A DNA stretch of 64,000 nt, taken from assembly GCA_028278345.1 (NCBI GenBank), contig JANQEL010000290.1, positions 1 to 64,000 on the forward strand. Reading direction: 5' to 3'. This document shows, in pieces, positions 51,830 to 59,752 of the stretch (position 1 is the stretch's first letter; each line of letters starts with the position of its first letter). Under the pieces are notes generated by a model. It did no database searches and was not told where the DNA came from. It saw only the letters and a list, made by a program, of their open reading frames with translations. This stretch comes from Myxococcota bacterium. GTDB lineage: Bacteria > Myxococcota_A > UBA9160 > UBA4427. The translations under genes and the position numbers were made by a program.

Positions 51830-51996
51830 CTAGCAGCCCGTTGAGGAATCCTGACCGAGCCAGCCGTGGTCATTCGGCCCGAGATCAAGGCGCGTGATCG
51901 CGGGCGTAGCCGTAGCTACGGCCGTGATCGCGCAACGCAGAGATCGGGTCGAAGGGCCGCGGATGGCGACCGAAGGGTTCCTCAACGGGCTGCTAG
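51830..51996. mobile_element. 167-bp palindromic MITE-like element
   Basis: Perfect 19-bp terminal inverted repeats (CTAGCAGCCCGTTGAGGAA at 51830-51848 and its complement at 51978-51996) bound the element. The arms stay imperfectly complementary towards a central perfect palindrome, GCCGTAGCTACGGC, at 51909-51922, so the single strand would fold into one long hairpin. TA dinucleotides lie at both ends, as in insertions of the Tc1/mariner/IS630 type. There is no reading frame inside. It separates the polA start from the small gene at 52007. Confidence 0.7.
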
Positions 51997-52006
51997 CCTC
52001 CACCGC

Positions 52007-52297
52007 GTGAGCACCCGCAGCCCCCTGGACACCCGACGAACGCCCAGCTTCCGCCCCGCCGCGGTGCTCTCGCTCTTCTACTTCGCGGGGTTCTTCATGC
52101 TGTTCGGGATGCTGCTGGTCTTCCCCGAACTGATGCGGGTGCTGGAATCGACCCCACCGGGCCCCGAGCAACAGAAGGCCGCGGAAGAACTCGTCCACGC
52201 CGTCTTCCGACCGCGACTGCCCTTCGCGGTGGCCCTCGCGATCGCGGCGACGGCCGCGGGGATCTGGTTCAAGGCGCTTCCCGGGCTCCGCTTCTGA
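52007..52297 (+). CDS. small two-helix membrane protein
   Basis: 96 residues from a GTG placed 11 bases after the right end of the palindromic element. Two hydrophobic helices (AAVLSLFYFAGFFMLFGMLLVFPEL, about 18-42, and LPFAVALAIAATAAGIWFKALPG, about 71-93) are separated by a charged loop with STPPGPEQQKAAEELVHAVFRPR. I do not recognise the family. There is no clear ribosome binding site, and the palindromic element must supply or replace the upstream region. Confidence 0.6.
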   Translation: MSTRSPLDTRRTPSFRPAAVLSLFYFAGFFMLFGMLLVFPELMRVLESTPPGPEQQKAAEELVHAVFRPRLPFAVALAIAATAAGIWFKALPGLRF

Positions 52298-52327
52298 CCT
52301 GCGGACTCGAACCCCGGTGCCGGGCGC

Positions 52328-52570
52328 TCAGGCGGGAACACGCGCCGAGATGTACTGCTCGACATCTCCGATGGTGCGCATCGACTCCGCTTCTTCGTCG
52401 CTGATCTCGATGTCGAAGGCTTCTTCCATGGCCATCACGAGTTCGACGACATCGAGGGAGTCGGCACCGAGGTCTTCGAGGATGCTCGCCTCGCTCTGCA
52501 TCTCCGTGGGATCGACGCCGAGTTGATCCGAAACCAGGCGTCGCACGCGTTCGATCAAACCTTCACCCAT
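52328..52570 (-). CDS. acpP: acyl carrier protein
   Basis: 80 residues, the usual ACP size. The phosphopantetheine serine is in DLGADSLDVVELVMAMEEAFDIEI. It carries acyl chains in fatty acid or related synthesis. It stands alone here, without fabF or fabD neighbours, so it may be a second ACP rather than the main fatty acid one. The product is acidic, as expected. Confidence 0.95.
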   Translation of the reverse strand: MGEGLIERVRRLVSDQLGVDPTEMQSEASILEDLGADSLDVVELVMAMEEAFDIEISDEEAESMRTIGDVEQYISARVPA

Positions 52571-52704
52571 CGTTTCCCCCTCCCTCCCGCCGAGTCCACT
52601 GGATCGGCAGGTGGCTGCACGCGGTGATGGCCAATTCTAGACCAGTCAAGACCCGGGAACCGACGGGATTGTGACGCGAACGAGGAATCGGCTTCAAGAA
52701 CCGG

Positions 52705-53349
52705 TCAATTCTCGTTGCGTGCGAGCCCTCTCACAACCGTGTCGATCGCGTCGCGGTAGACATCCTGCAGCGGGCGACGACGCAGCTCCTTGCGGGGCGC
52801 GATGAACTCGGATTGGATGAGTCCGTTCGCCATCGTCCAGAGGATGTAGGACACCTCCCAGGTATCGCACTCGGCGAGTTCACCATCGGCCACACCCCGG
52901 TCGAGCACGCCCTTCAGCACTTCGAGGCAACCCTCCCACAACTTCGACACGTCGCGCAGGGCGTCGTCCGGCAGACCACCGATCAACGATTGGTTGTCGA
53001 TTGCCCAGAAGATCTGGAAGTACTCGCGGTGTTCGATCCAATGGGCAAGATAGAACTCGCCGATGCGATGAAGACGCTCGAGCACCGGGCCCGACGCCAC
53101 GGCGGCCTCCTGCATCTTGCTTTCGAAGGCCATGCCGTTCTCGGCCAGCACCGCGACGTAGAGATCGGCCTTGCTCTCGAAGTAGCGATACAGGGTGCCC
53201 TTGGCGACGCCGGCCTTCATCGCCACCTCGTCGAGGTTGGCGAGCATGAAGCCATCGCGAAAGAACACATCACGCGCGGCATCGAGGATGCGCCTTCGCG
53301 AGCGCTGCTTCTTCTCTTCCCTGGAGATTCGTTCGCCGGACTCTTCCAT
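52705..53349 (-). CDS. TetR/AcrR-family transcriptional regulator
   Basis: 214 residues. The DNA-binding part is RRRILDAARDVFFRDGFMLANLDEVAMKAGVAKGTLYRYFESKADLYVAVL (about 15-66), followed by an all-helical ligand domain containing FQIFWAIDNQSLIGGLPDD. The ATG at 53349 was chosen because GAGGAAG lies 7 bases upstream; an in-frame ATG at 53373 is less well placed. The genes around it (acpP and cysK) give no clear target. Confidence 0.92.
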   Translation of the reverse strand: MEESGERISREEKKQRSRRRILDAARDVFFRDGFMLANLDEVAMKAGVAKGTLYRYFESKADLYVAVLAENGMAFESKMQEAAVASGPVLERLHRIGEFYLAHWIEHREYFQIFWAIDNQSLIGGLPDDALRDVSKLWEGCLEVLKGVLDRGVADGELAECDTWEVSYILWTMANGLIQSEFIAPRKELRRRPLQDVYRDAIDTVVRGLARNEN

Positions 53350-53399
53350 CGACTCGCTTCCTCGGATGCCCATTCGAGCAACGACCTTCGCCCAAACCC

Positions 53400-54356
53400 C
53401 TACGCGACGTCGTCACTCCCTTCATAGCGACAGGCTTCGAAGAGCGCCGTCTGGATGTAGCGCTCTCCGAAATCGCAGATCACGGTCACGATCGTCTTGC
53501 CTTCGTTGCCCGGTCGGTTCGCATACTCGATCGCCGCGGCCACGTTCGCGCCGGACGAGATGCCGCAGAGGATTCCCTCTTCGCGGGCGAGTCGGAGCGC
53601 CATCGCGATCGCCGTGTCGTTCGAGATGGTGATGACCCCGTCGAGCAGACCGGTTTCCATCACGTCGGGTATGAAGCCCGCACCGATACCCTGGATCTTG
53701 TGTGGCCCGGGTGCGCCTCCCGAGAGCACGGGGCTCGCCTCGGGTTCGACCGCAAGCGACTCGAAGGTCGACTTGCGCTTCTTGAGCACCTGCCCGACCC
53801 CGGTGATCGTGCCTCCGGTACCGACCCCCGCGATCAGCGCGTCGACGGCTCCGTCGGTATCGCGCCAGATCTCTTCCGCCGTGGTGCGGCGATGGACATC
53901 GGGGTTGGCGGGGTTGCGAAACTGCTGGGGCATGAAGGAGTCGGCGACTTCGTCGGCGATCTGGGTCGCGCGCTCGACGGCCCCCGTCATGCCCTTGGCG
54001 CCTTCGGTGAGCACGAGCCGCGCCCCGAAGGCGCGCAGGGTGACTCGCCGCTCGGGTGAGAAGGTGTCGGGCATGACGAGAATGCACTCGTAGCCCTTCA
54101 CCGCGGCAATCATCGCGAGCGCAATGCCCGTGTTGCCGCTGGTGGGTTCGATGATCGTCGTCTTGCCCGGGGTGATGAGCCCGTCGCGCTCGGCGGCTTC
54201 GATCATCGCGAGGCCGAGGCGATCCTTCACGCTATTGCCGGGGTTGGCGGATTCGAGCTTGCCGAAGATGGTGGCCGGGGCGCCATCCGTGACGCGGTTC
54301 AGCCGCACGAGCGGCGTGTTGCCCACGAGTTCGGTGATGTCGCCGTAGCTCGCCAT
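53400..54356 (-). CDS. cysK: cysteine synthase (O-acetylserine sulfhydrylase)
   Basis: 318 residues. The PLP lysine is K44 in NPGNSVKDRLG. PTSGNTGIALA is the substrate loop, GTGGTITGVGQVLK the phosphate-binding loop, and ILCGISSGANVAAAI is also conserved. It makes cysteine from O-acetylserine and sulfide. The length and the GISSGAN motif fit CysK better than CysM or cystathionine beta-synthase, which has extra domains. It is about 70 bases downstream of truD on the same strand. Confidence 0.95.
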   Translation of the reverse strand: MASYGDITELVGNTPLVRLNRVTDGAPATIFGKLESANPGNSVKDRLGLAMIEAAERDGLITPGKTTIIEPTSGNTGIALAMIAAVKGYECILVMPDTFSPERRVTLRAFGARLVLTEGAKGMTGAVERATQIADEVADSFMPQQFRNPANPDVHRRTTAEEIWRDTDGAVDALIAGVGTGGTITGVGQVLKKRKSTFESLAVEPEASPVLSGGAPGPHKIQGIGAGFIPDVMETGLLDGVITISNDTAIAMALRLAREEGILCGISSGANVAAAIEYANRPGNEGKTIVTVICDFGERYIQTALFEACRYEGSDDVA

Positions 54357-54426
54357 TCATTCTCCTGTGGGTTCGACTGCTTCGACGATCGAGATGGATG
54401 CCGACAGCGAAGAGTGGGCCACCGGA

Positions 54427-55455
54427 TCACCCATCGAGCATAACGTCTCGGTCCGGGGTTTCGCCCGAGCCCGATTCGATGGCGCCAAAGACCGTCTCCA
54501 ACAAGACCGTCGCGAAAGTTCCCGGCGGAAGCGAAAAACGCAGCCGCAGGCCGTGCGGCTCGCGCTCCCGCTCGAGGTCTTCGGGACGCGCGCGCAGACT
54601 CCGTCGGGTCCCGCGCAGCCGGATCCCGCGTGGTGGGGAGAGGGAGTCGGGTGCCGGGATACCGAAGCGGTCGAGCACCCGCGCTTCGCGCTCGAAGGGC
54701 GCCCCATGGGGTTCTTTCATTCTGGTTCCGAAGATCGGTCCCGTGGCGCTGATCTCGAATGCGCGTGCGCGCGCGCTCTCGGCCGGTGCGTCTTCGACGT
54801 GGAACAATCCGGAGGAGTCGTGACGCATCGCCACGTCACCGACTTCGACTTCGTCGAGTGGCAGGGGCCGCTCTTCGAGCACTTCGTTGAACACCGCCGA
54901 CTGCAACGCCGATACCAGGAAGCGCGCCTCGCGGCGATCGCGTGCGCGACGCTTCCCAAGCAGGATATCGCGCCCGCGCTCGGCGTTGTCACCTTCGCGA
55001 CCGAAACGCTGCTCGCCGAAACGATTCGCGAAGCCCTCGCGCGCGATCACCGCGCAGCGTGCTTCGGCGGCTTCGATATCGTCGGGCGATACCCCCTCGA
55101 CGAAGATGTCGAAACGATTGCCCGCCAGGTGACCGGTGCGGAGTTTGTGAGGGTGTCGCACGGCTTCGAGTACGCGCGCATCGCGCAACTCGAGGGCGAG
55201 GGCGCGGTCGAGCTCGCAGTCGGGTACGGAGAACCACTGGCGCGTGATCGCCACGCGATCCTTGCGACCCGCGTAGCCGATGTCGCGCCGCGTGAGGTCG
55301 AGGGCGCGCGCCAACTCGCCCACGACCTGCTCCGTCGAGCGCATGCGCTTCTCGATCCGCAGGAAGGTATGCCCTCCCTCCCCACTGGCAGAGTAGACGG
55401 GGATCTCGTCGACGACGAAGTCCTCGGGGCGAACCTTGATGCGGGCGGGGCTCAT
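54427..55455 (-). CDS. truD: tRNA pseudouridine(13) synthase
   Basis: 342 residues. It converts U13 of tRNAs such as tRNA-Glu to pseudouridine. The catalytic Asp is D66 in DIGYAGRKDRVAITRQWFSV, followed by GNRFDIFVEGV (NRF motif) and FGEQRFG. KVRPEDFVVDEIPVYSASGEGGHTFLRIEKR is the family N-terminus. The gene overlaps the rnhB stop by 4 bases, so both are in one operon with lpxD. Confidence 0.94.
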   Translation of the reverse strand: MSPARIKVRPEDFVVDEIPVYSASGEGGHTFLRIEKRMRSTEQVVGELARALDLTRRDIGYAGRKDRVAITRQWFSVPDCELDRALALELRDARVLEAVRHPHKLRTGHLAGNRFDIFVEGVSPDDIEAAEARCAVIAREGFANRFGEQRFGREGDNAERGRDILLGKRRARDRREARFLVSALQSAVFNEVLEERPLPLDEVEVGDVAMRHDSSGLFHVEDAPAESARARAFEISATGPIFGTRMKEPHGAPFEREARVLDRFGIPAPDSLSPPRGIRLRGTRRSLRARPEDLEREREPHGLRLRFSLPPGTFATVLLETVFGAIESGSGETPDRDVMLDG

Positions 55456-56294
55456 GGAGTTCGAGAAGGGCTTCGAGAATGGCGCCGCGCCTGCTCGGCC
55501 ACCGGCGCAAAGGATCGGCGATGCGCCTCACACGGTCCGAGACGCGTCAGGGCTTCGAGGTGATGCGCCGTGCCATAGCCCATGTGCCTCGCGAAGCCGT
55601 AGCCGGGATGGCGCCCGTCGAGTTCGCACATCAGCCCATCGCGATGGACCTTCGCGACGATCGAGGCCGCCGCGATCGAGCCGTCGACCGCATCGCCGTG
55701 CACGATCGCGCGCTGGGGCATCGCCACGCCGGGCACCGTGCGCGCATCGACCAGGCAGTAGTCGGGGGCGGGAACCAGGCCCGTCACCGCGAGTCGCATG
55801 GCTTCGAGAGCCGCGTGGTAGATGTTGAGTTCGTCGATGCGCGGCGGCGGCACGCAGCCGATGCCGATCGCGAGCGCCTGCTCACGGATCGTCAAGGCGA
55901 GCTTCTCGCGTTGTTCGCGCTTCAACTTCTTCGAGTCGTCGAGCCCGGGGAGTTCGACTTCGTCGGGAAGGATCACCGCGGCCGCAACGACGGGGCCCGC
56001 GAGGGGACCCACGCCGACTTCGTCGACGCCCGCGACACGGCTGTAGCCCTCGAACAGGAGAGAGCGCCGAAACGCGAAGAGTTCGTCGATGCGTGCGCGT
56101 TCCGTTTCGATCGCTGCCACACGCTTTTCTGCACGTTCGACGAGCGCCCGGGCACCGCGCCGCGCATCGTCTCGGTGACGCTCGGCGAAGGCGCGAAGCG
56201 AAGTGACGTCTTCCGTCGCCACGACTTCGCGAAGGGTTGCGCGCAGATGTTCGAGGGGTTCGCGCGCGCTCGCTTTCGCAGCGTCTTCAGTCAT
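55452..56294 (-). CDS. rnhB: ribonuclease HII with N-terminal extension
   Basis: 280 residues, longer than the usual 200-230. RNase HII nicks RNA-DNA hybrids and removes single ribonucleotides. GVDEVGVGPLAGPVVAAAVIL (D91, E92) begins the catalytic domain, LDDSKKLKREQREKL is the substrate-recognition segment, and SIAAASIVAKVHRD gives further active-site residues. The first about 85 residues are a helical, charged extension (for example RHRDDARRGARALVERAEKRVAAIETERARIDELFAF) with no known domain. It overlaps lpxD by 8 bases and truD by 4. Confidence 0.94.
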   Translation of the reverse strand: MTEDAAKASAREPLEHLRATLREVVATEDVTSLRAFAERHRDDARRGARALVERAEKRVAAIETERARIDELFAFRRSLLFEGYSRVAGVDEVGVGPLAGPVVAAAVILPDEVELPGLDDSKKLKREQREKLALTIREQALAIGIGCVPPPRIDELNIYHAALEAMRLAVTGLVPAPDYCLVDARTVPGVAMPQRAIVHGDAVDGSIAAASIVAKVHRDGLMCELDGRHPGYGFARHMGYGTAHHLEALTRLGPCEAHRRSFAPVAEQARRHSRSPSRTP

Positions 56295-57393
56295 CCCCGG
56301 CTTCCCCTCCCTGCTTCGAATCCCGCCCCCGTAGCCCGAGCCTTCGCTCGATCGCTCGGACGCGCTTGAACAAACCGGGCAGGCGCTTCAACGCGGCCAT
56401 CGCGCGATGCCAGCTGCGCTCTTCCATATGCGGCGAACCGTAGACGCGCGCGTGGTCGGCCACGTCGCGCATCACCCCCGCGCGCGCGCCCACGAAGGTG
56501 CGCCTTCCGATCTCGAGATGATCCGACACCCCGGTCTGGGCCATCAGGATCGCGCCCCTTCCCACCCGCGTGCTCCCACTGATGCCCGATTGCGCGGCGA
56601 TCACGACATCTTCCTCGAGTTCGCTGTTGTGTCCGATCTGGATCAGGTTGTCGAGCTTCACGCGATCGCGCAGCAGGGTGCGCGAAAGGGTCGCGCGATC
56701 GACGGTCGTGTTCGCCCCGATCTCGACGTCGTCGCCGATCACCACGCGACCCACCTGGGGCACGCGGTGGAGCGCACCGCTCTCGTCCATCACGTGACCG
56801 AAACCATCGCCCCCGATCACCGCCCCGGGTTGCACGATCACGCGATCGCCGAGTTCGCACACTTCGCGAATCACCACCCCGGCGTGGATCGTGCAGTCGG
56901 CCCCGATCACGACGCCGGGGTAGAGGGTGACGTTGGGGTGCACCACGCTTCGAGCGCCAATGCGAACGCCGCGTCCGATCGAAACACCGGCGGCGATGCA
57001 CGCCGTGGGATGGATCTGACAATCGGCGTCGACGAGCGCGCGCGGGTCGATGCCCACCATGGGTCGAAGCGGTGGACACAAGAGCGCCACGGCGCGCGCA
57101 AAGTCGAGCGCGGGATTCGTCGAGAGGATCGCTGTGCGCGGGCCGGGCTCCGCATCGAGGGGCAGCACCACGGCCCCCGCCTTCGACGCTTCGAGGGCCT
57201 CGCCGTGGGAGGCATCGCGACAGAAGCTGAGATCGGTTGGGCCCGCATCCGACAGCGAAGCAACCCCGGTGATCTCGAGCGAGCCATCACCCGAGAGCTC
57301 GAGCCCCAACTCGCGCGCAAGCGCGTCGGCCCGCATCGTGCGCCGCGTCTCGGCGACTGCGTTCATGGGCTCGTGCTGTTCGCCATCGCCCAT
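56287..57393 (-). CDS. lpxD: UDP-3-O-(3-hydroxyacyl)glucosamine N-acyltransferase
   Basis: 368 residues. It adds the second acyl chain to UDP-glucosamine in lipid A synthesis, confirming an outer membrane with lipid A. A uridine-binding N-terminal domain (about 20-120) leads to a left-handed beta-helix of hexapeptide repeats (for example VSIGRGVRIGARSVVHPNVTLYPGVVIGADCTI). The catalytic His is in LIQIGHNSELEEDVVIAAQSGISG. A helical C-terminus ends in KRLPGLFKRVRAIERRLGLRGRD. It is followed by rnhB and truD. Confidence 0.96.
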   Translation of the reverse strand: MGDGEQHEPMNAVAETRRTMRADALARELGLELSGDGSLEITGVASLSDAGPTDLSFCRDASHGEALEASKAGAVVLPLDAEPGPRTAILSTNPALDFARAVALLCPPLRPMVGIDPRALVDADCQIHPTACIAAGVSIGRGVRIGARSVVHPNVTLYPGVVIGADCTIHAGVVIREVCELGDRVIVQPGAVIGGDGFGHVMDESGALHRVPQVGRVVIGDDVEIGANTTVDRATLSRTLLRDRVKLDNLIQIGHNSELEEDVVIAAQSGISGSTRVGRGAILMAQTGVSDHLEIGRRTFVGARAGVMRDVADHARVYGSPHMEERSWHRAMAALKRLPGLFKRVRAIERRLGLRGRDSKQGGEAGDD

Positions 57394-57402
57394 GCCGGCC
57401 GG

Positions 57403-58224
57403 CTATCGCGCGAGTAGGACGGGAACGGGAGAAGTGCGCACCACGGCGGCCGCATTGCTCCCGATGAAGAAGTCGGTGATGCGGTTCCGACCGTAGGCCC
57501 CCATTACGATCATGCCGGCGTGGGCATCGCGCGCCGCGTCGACGATCTTGACGTCGGGCCGACCTAGGGTCGAAGACGTCTCGCGAATCGGCGTACTCAC
57601 GCCGCTCAGGAGTTTGCGCACGTCTTCGAAGCGCGTGATGGCGCGCCCCTTGTCCTTCGAATCGACGAAGACGTGCACGGTCTCGGCGAGACGATCGGCG
57701 AGGAAGACGGTGAGCTTGGCGGCGATCTTCGAACCCGGCGAACCGTCGAAGCCGAGCACGAGCGGCCCAGCCACCTGACCGTTCGGCGGCACCACGAGCA
57801 CCGGGCGCGTGGTCTTGCGCGTCACCGCCTCGGCCGTGGCGCCGAAGAGGCCACCGCGATTGCTCTCCGAACGGCTGTCGCGACCAATCACCGTGAGGCT
57901 CGCGGCCAGCGAGCGCTCGGCAATGCGATCGTCGGCCGAGCCCTGGGCGACCTCGCAGCTCGCTTCGAGGCCGGCGGCGCGGGCGCGCTCGGCCACGCGA
58001 CGCAGGATCGCGTCGGCGCGGGCGCGGTAGTAGGCGGCGAGTTCGGTTTCGGGGAAGGCCGGAAGGCTCAGCCCCTCGCTCGCGGGCGGGCGGATCATGC
58101 GGTCTTCGATCACGGTGAGGGCCGTGAGGCTCGCGCCGAGCTTCGAGGCCAGGGCGACCGCGCAGCGTTCGGCCGCGATGGCGCACTCGGAACCGTCGGA
58201 TGCGACCAGAATCGACTCGATCAT
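57403..58224 (-). CDS. tandem universal stress protein
   Basis: 273 residues with two Usp modules. The first opens ILVASDGSECAIAAERCAVALASKLGA and holds LTVIGRDSRSESNRGGLFGATAEAVTRKTTRPVLVVPP; the second opens PLVLGFDGSPGSKIAAKL and ends MIVMGAYGRNRITDFFIGSNAAAVVRTSPVPVLLAR. The Gly-rich G-x2-G-x9-G(S/T) ATP-binding pattern is visible in both. Usp proteins respond to stress, often binding ATP. The ATG at 58224 was chosen for the domain start; it is 9 bases before lpxD and could be in its operon. Confidence 0.92.
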   Translation of the reverse strand: MIESILVASDGSECAIAAERCAVALASKLGASLTALTVIEDRMIRPPASEGLSLPAFPETELAAYYRARADAILRRVAERARAAGLEASCEVAQGSADDRIAERSLAASLTVIGRDSRSESNRGGLFGATAEAVTRKTTRPVLVVPPNGQVAGPLVLGFDGSPGSKIAAKLTVFLADRLAETVHVFVDSKDKGRAITRFEDVRKLLSGVSTPIRETSSTLGRPDVKIVDAARDAHAGMIVMGAYGRNRITDFFIGSNAAAVVRTSPVPVLLAR

Positions 58225-58415
58225 TCTCTTTCCCGCCTCACCTTCCACCTCCCCCTCAGGGACAACTCCCCATGCGGGTCCCCGGTGGGCAAGAAGAGAA
58301 CTTAAGCCACCCCCGAGGGAGTCGCAATCGAATGGGGCTATGCTCAGGCGGCTTAGACGACCCGAGGGCGTGCGAGCTGCATACCCACGGGGCCGCCGAT
58401 CACGGAGCCCGACCG

Positions 58416-59750
58416 ATGACCGCCGCCTCCTCCCGAATCCACACGCCGCTCGGCTGGCTGACGGTTCTCATCAACGTCGCCTACATCCTCTACGGCTACT
58501 ACGGTTTCGCCCCGCCGCCCGAGGGCATGCCCACCGACTGGTGGCACGGCCGCACCTTCATCCTCGATTGGGAATCGATGGGGGGCTACGTCGATGCCCC
58601 CGTCATGGGTGCGTTGATCTGGTCGCTCCCCTCCTTCGCCATCTGCCTCGCGACCTTCCTGACCACGCGCTCGGCCGTGGCGCGCTGCATCTCGCTCTAC
58701 TGCGCGATCGCTTCCTTCCTCTACGGCGCGGCCGGCTTCGCGGCGGGGGCCGCCTGGATGCTGTTCAGCTGGCGCTTCACCGCAGTGCTCGACTCGATCG
58801 CCTTCGCACTCGCGGCCACGCTGACCTCGGCGTTGCTGGTGGGGAGTTGGTTGCGGCTGTCGGCTTCGCTTCGCGCGGCGATCTACCTGCCGGTGTTCGT
58901 CCTCGTGATCGCGGTGGTGCGCGGCACGACGGGAACGAGTGAGGAGGGAAGCTTCGGCGTGAGCCCATGGCCGGTGTTCACGACCTTCGGCCTCGACAAC
59001 GCTGTCTTCGTACTCTGCGGCCTGCTCTTCGCCACGGCGATCGGCGTGCTTTCGTTCTCGCGGGATTCGTTCGACAGCGTTTCGCGCGTGGGTCTGGTGA
59101 TCGCGATCGTCTTGCCGGGCTATCTCACCTCGCTTCGCTTTCCGGGCATGGAGCTCGAGGTGCTCCTCTCCCTTGCGCTGACGGCGGTGCTCATGATCGG
59201 GCTCGCTTCCTTCTTCCGCGTGGAGAGCAGCGAAGGCGGACTCGGGGGTCGCGCGCTTCGCATCGCCCTGGGTGCGGGCCTCGTCTTCGTTCCGATCGTC
59301 GCGGGCAGCGCGATGGCGCGCGGCGACTTCGCCGTGAATCGCTACGTGCGCTCGCCCGAGGTGATCGACGCGCTCCAGGCCCACATCAAGGCCGAGGAGT
59401 ACTACCCCGAGAAGCTCGAAGACCTCGTGAAAGCCGGTTACCTCGACGCCTCACCGCGCCCGCGCATCGGCTTCGGTGCCCTCGAAACCCTCGGCATCGT
59501 CGAACCCGCCACCTACCGATACAACGAGTACGGCAGCTCCTTCGTGCTGGAATTCGACTCGAGCCTCTGGGTGCAGTGCCAGTACAGCGGGCACTACTAC
59601 TTCGACGAGGAAGAAGAGGATTACGAAGACGAAGAGGACGATTGGGAGCCCGAGGAGCCCGAATGGGCCTGCCTCGACAAGGCGCCCGCCCTGCTCGGTG
59701 AAGACGAGGAAGAAGGCGCTGACGAGTTCGAGGACGAGTGGGAGGAGTAG
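58416..59750 (+). CDS. multi-pass membrane protein with acidic C-terminal tail
   Basis: 444 residues. About nine hydrophobic helices fill the first 300 residues, beginning LGWLTVLINVAYILYGYYGF. After the last helix, a soluble domain (about 305-385) contains SPEVIDALQAHIKAEEYYPEKLEDLVKAGYLDASPRPRIG. That stretch resembles the repeating start of type II secretion pseudopilin-like C-terminal parts: L...YYPE.L..LV..GYL...P. It ends in a tail of about 57 residues that is mostly Glu and Asp with some Trp and Tyr (DEEEEDYEDEEDDWEPEEPEW). CGGAG lies 8 bases before the ATG. I do not recognise the family as a whole. Confidence 0.85.
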   Translation: MTAASSRIHTPLGWLTVLINVAYILYGYYGFAPPPEGMPTDWWHGRTFILDWESMGGYVDAPVMGALIWSLPSFAICLATFLTTRSAVARCISLYCAIASFLYGAAGFAAGAAWMLFSWRFTAVLDSIAFALAATLTSALLVGSWLRLSASLRAAIYLPVFVLVIAVVRGTTGTSEEGSFGVSPWPVFTTFGLDNAVFVLCGLLFATAIGVLSFSRDSFDSVSRVGLVIAIVLPGYLTSLRFPGMELEVLLSLALTAVLMIGLASFFRVESSEGGLGGRALRIALGAGLVFVPIVAGSAMARGDFAVNRYVRSPEVIDALQAHIKAEEYYPEKLEDLVKAGYLDASPRPRIGFGALETLGIVEPATYRYNEYGSSFVLEFDSSLWVQCQYSGHYYFDEEEEDYEDEEDDWEPEEPEWACLDKAPALLGEDEEEGADEFEDEWEE

Positions 59751-59752
59751 AT

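Noticed and set aside
52571..52704. TTGACT as a promoter -35 for acpP
   Set aside because: No -10 hexamer is found at 16-18 bases; the only TAGAAT lies 4 bases away.
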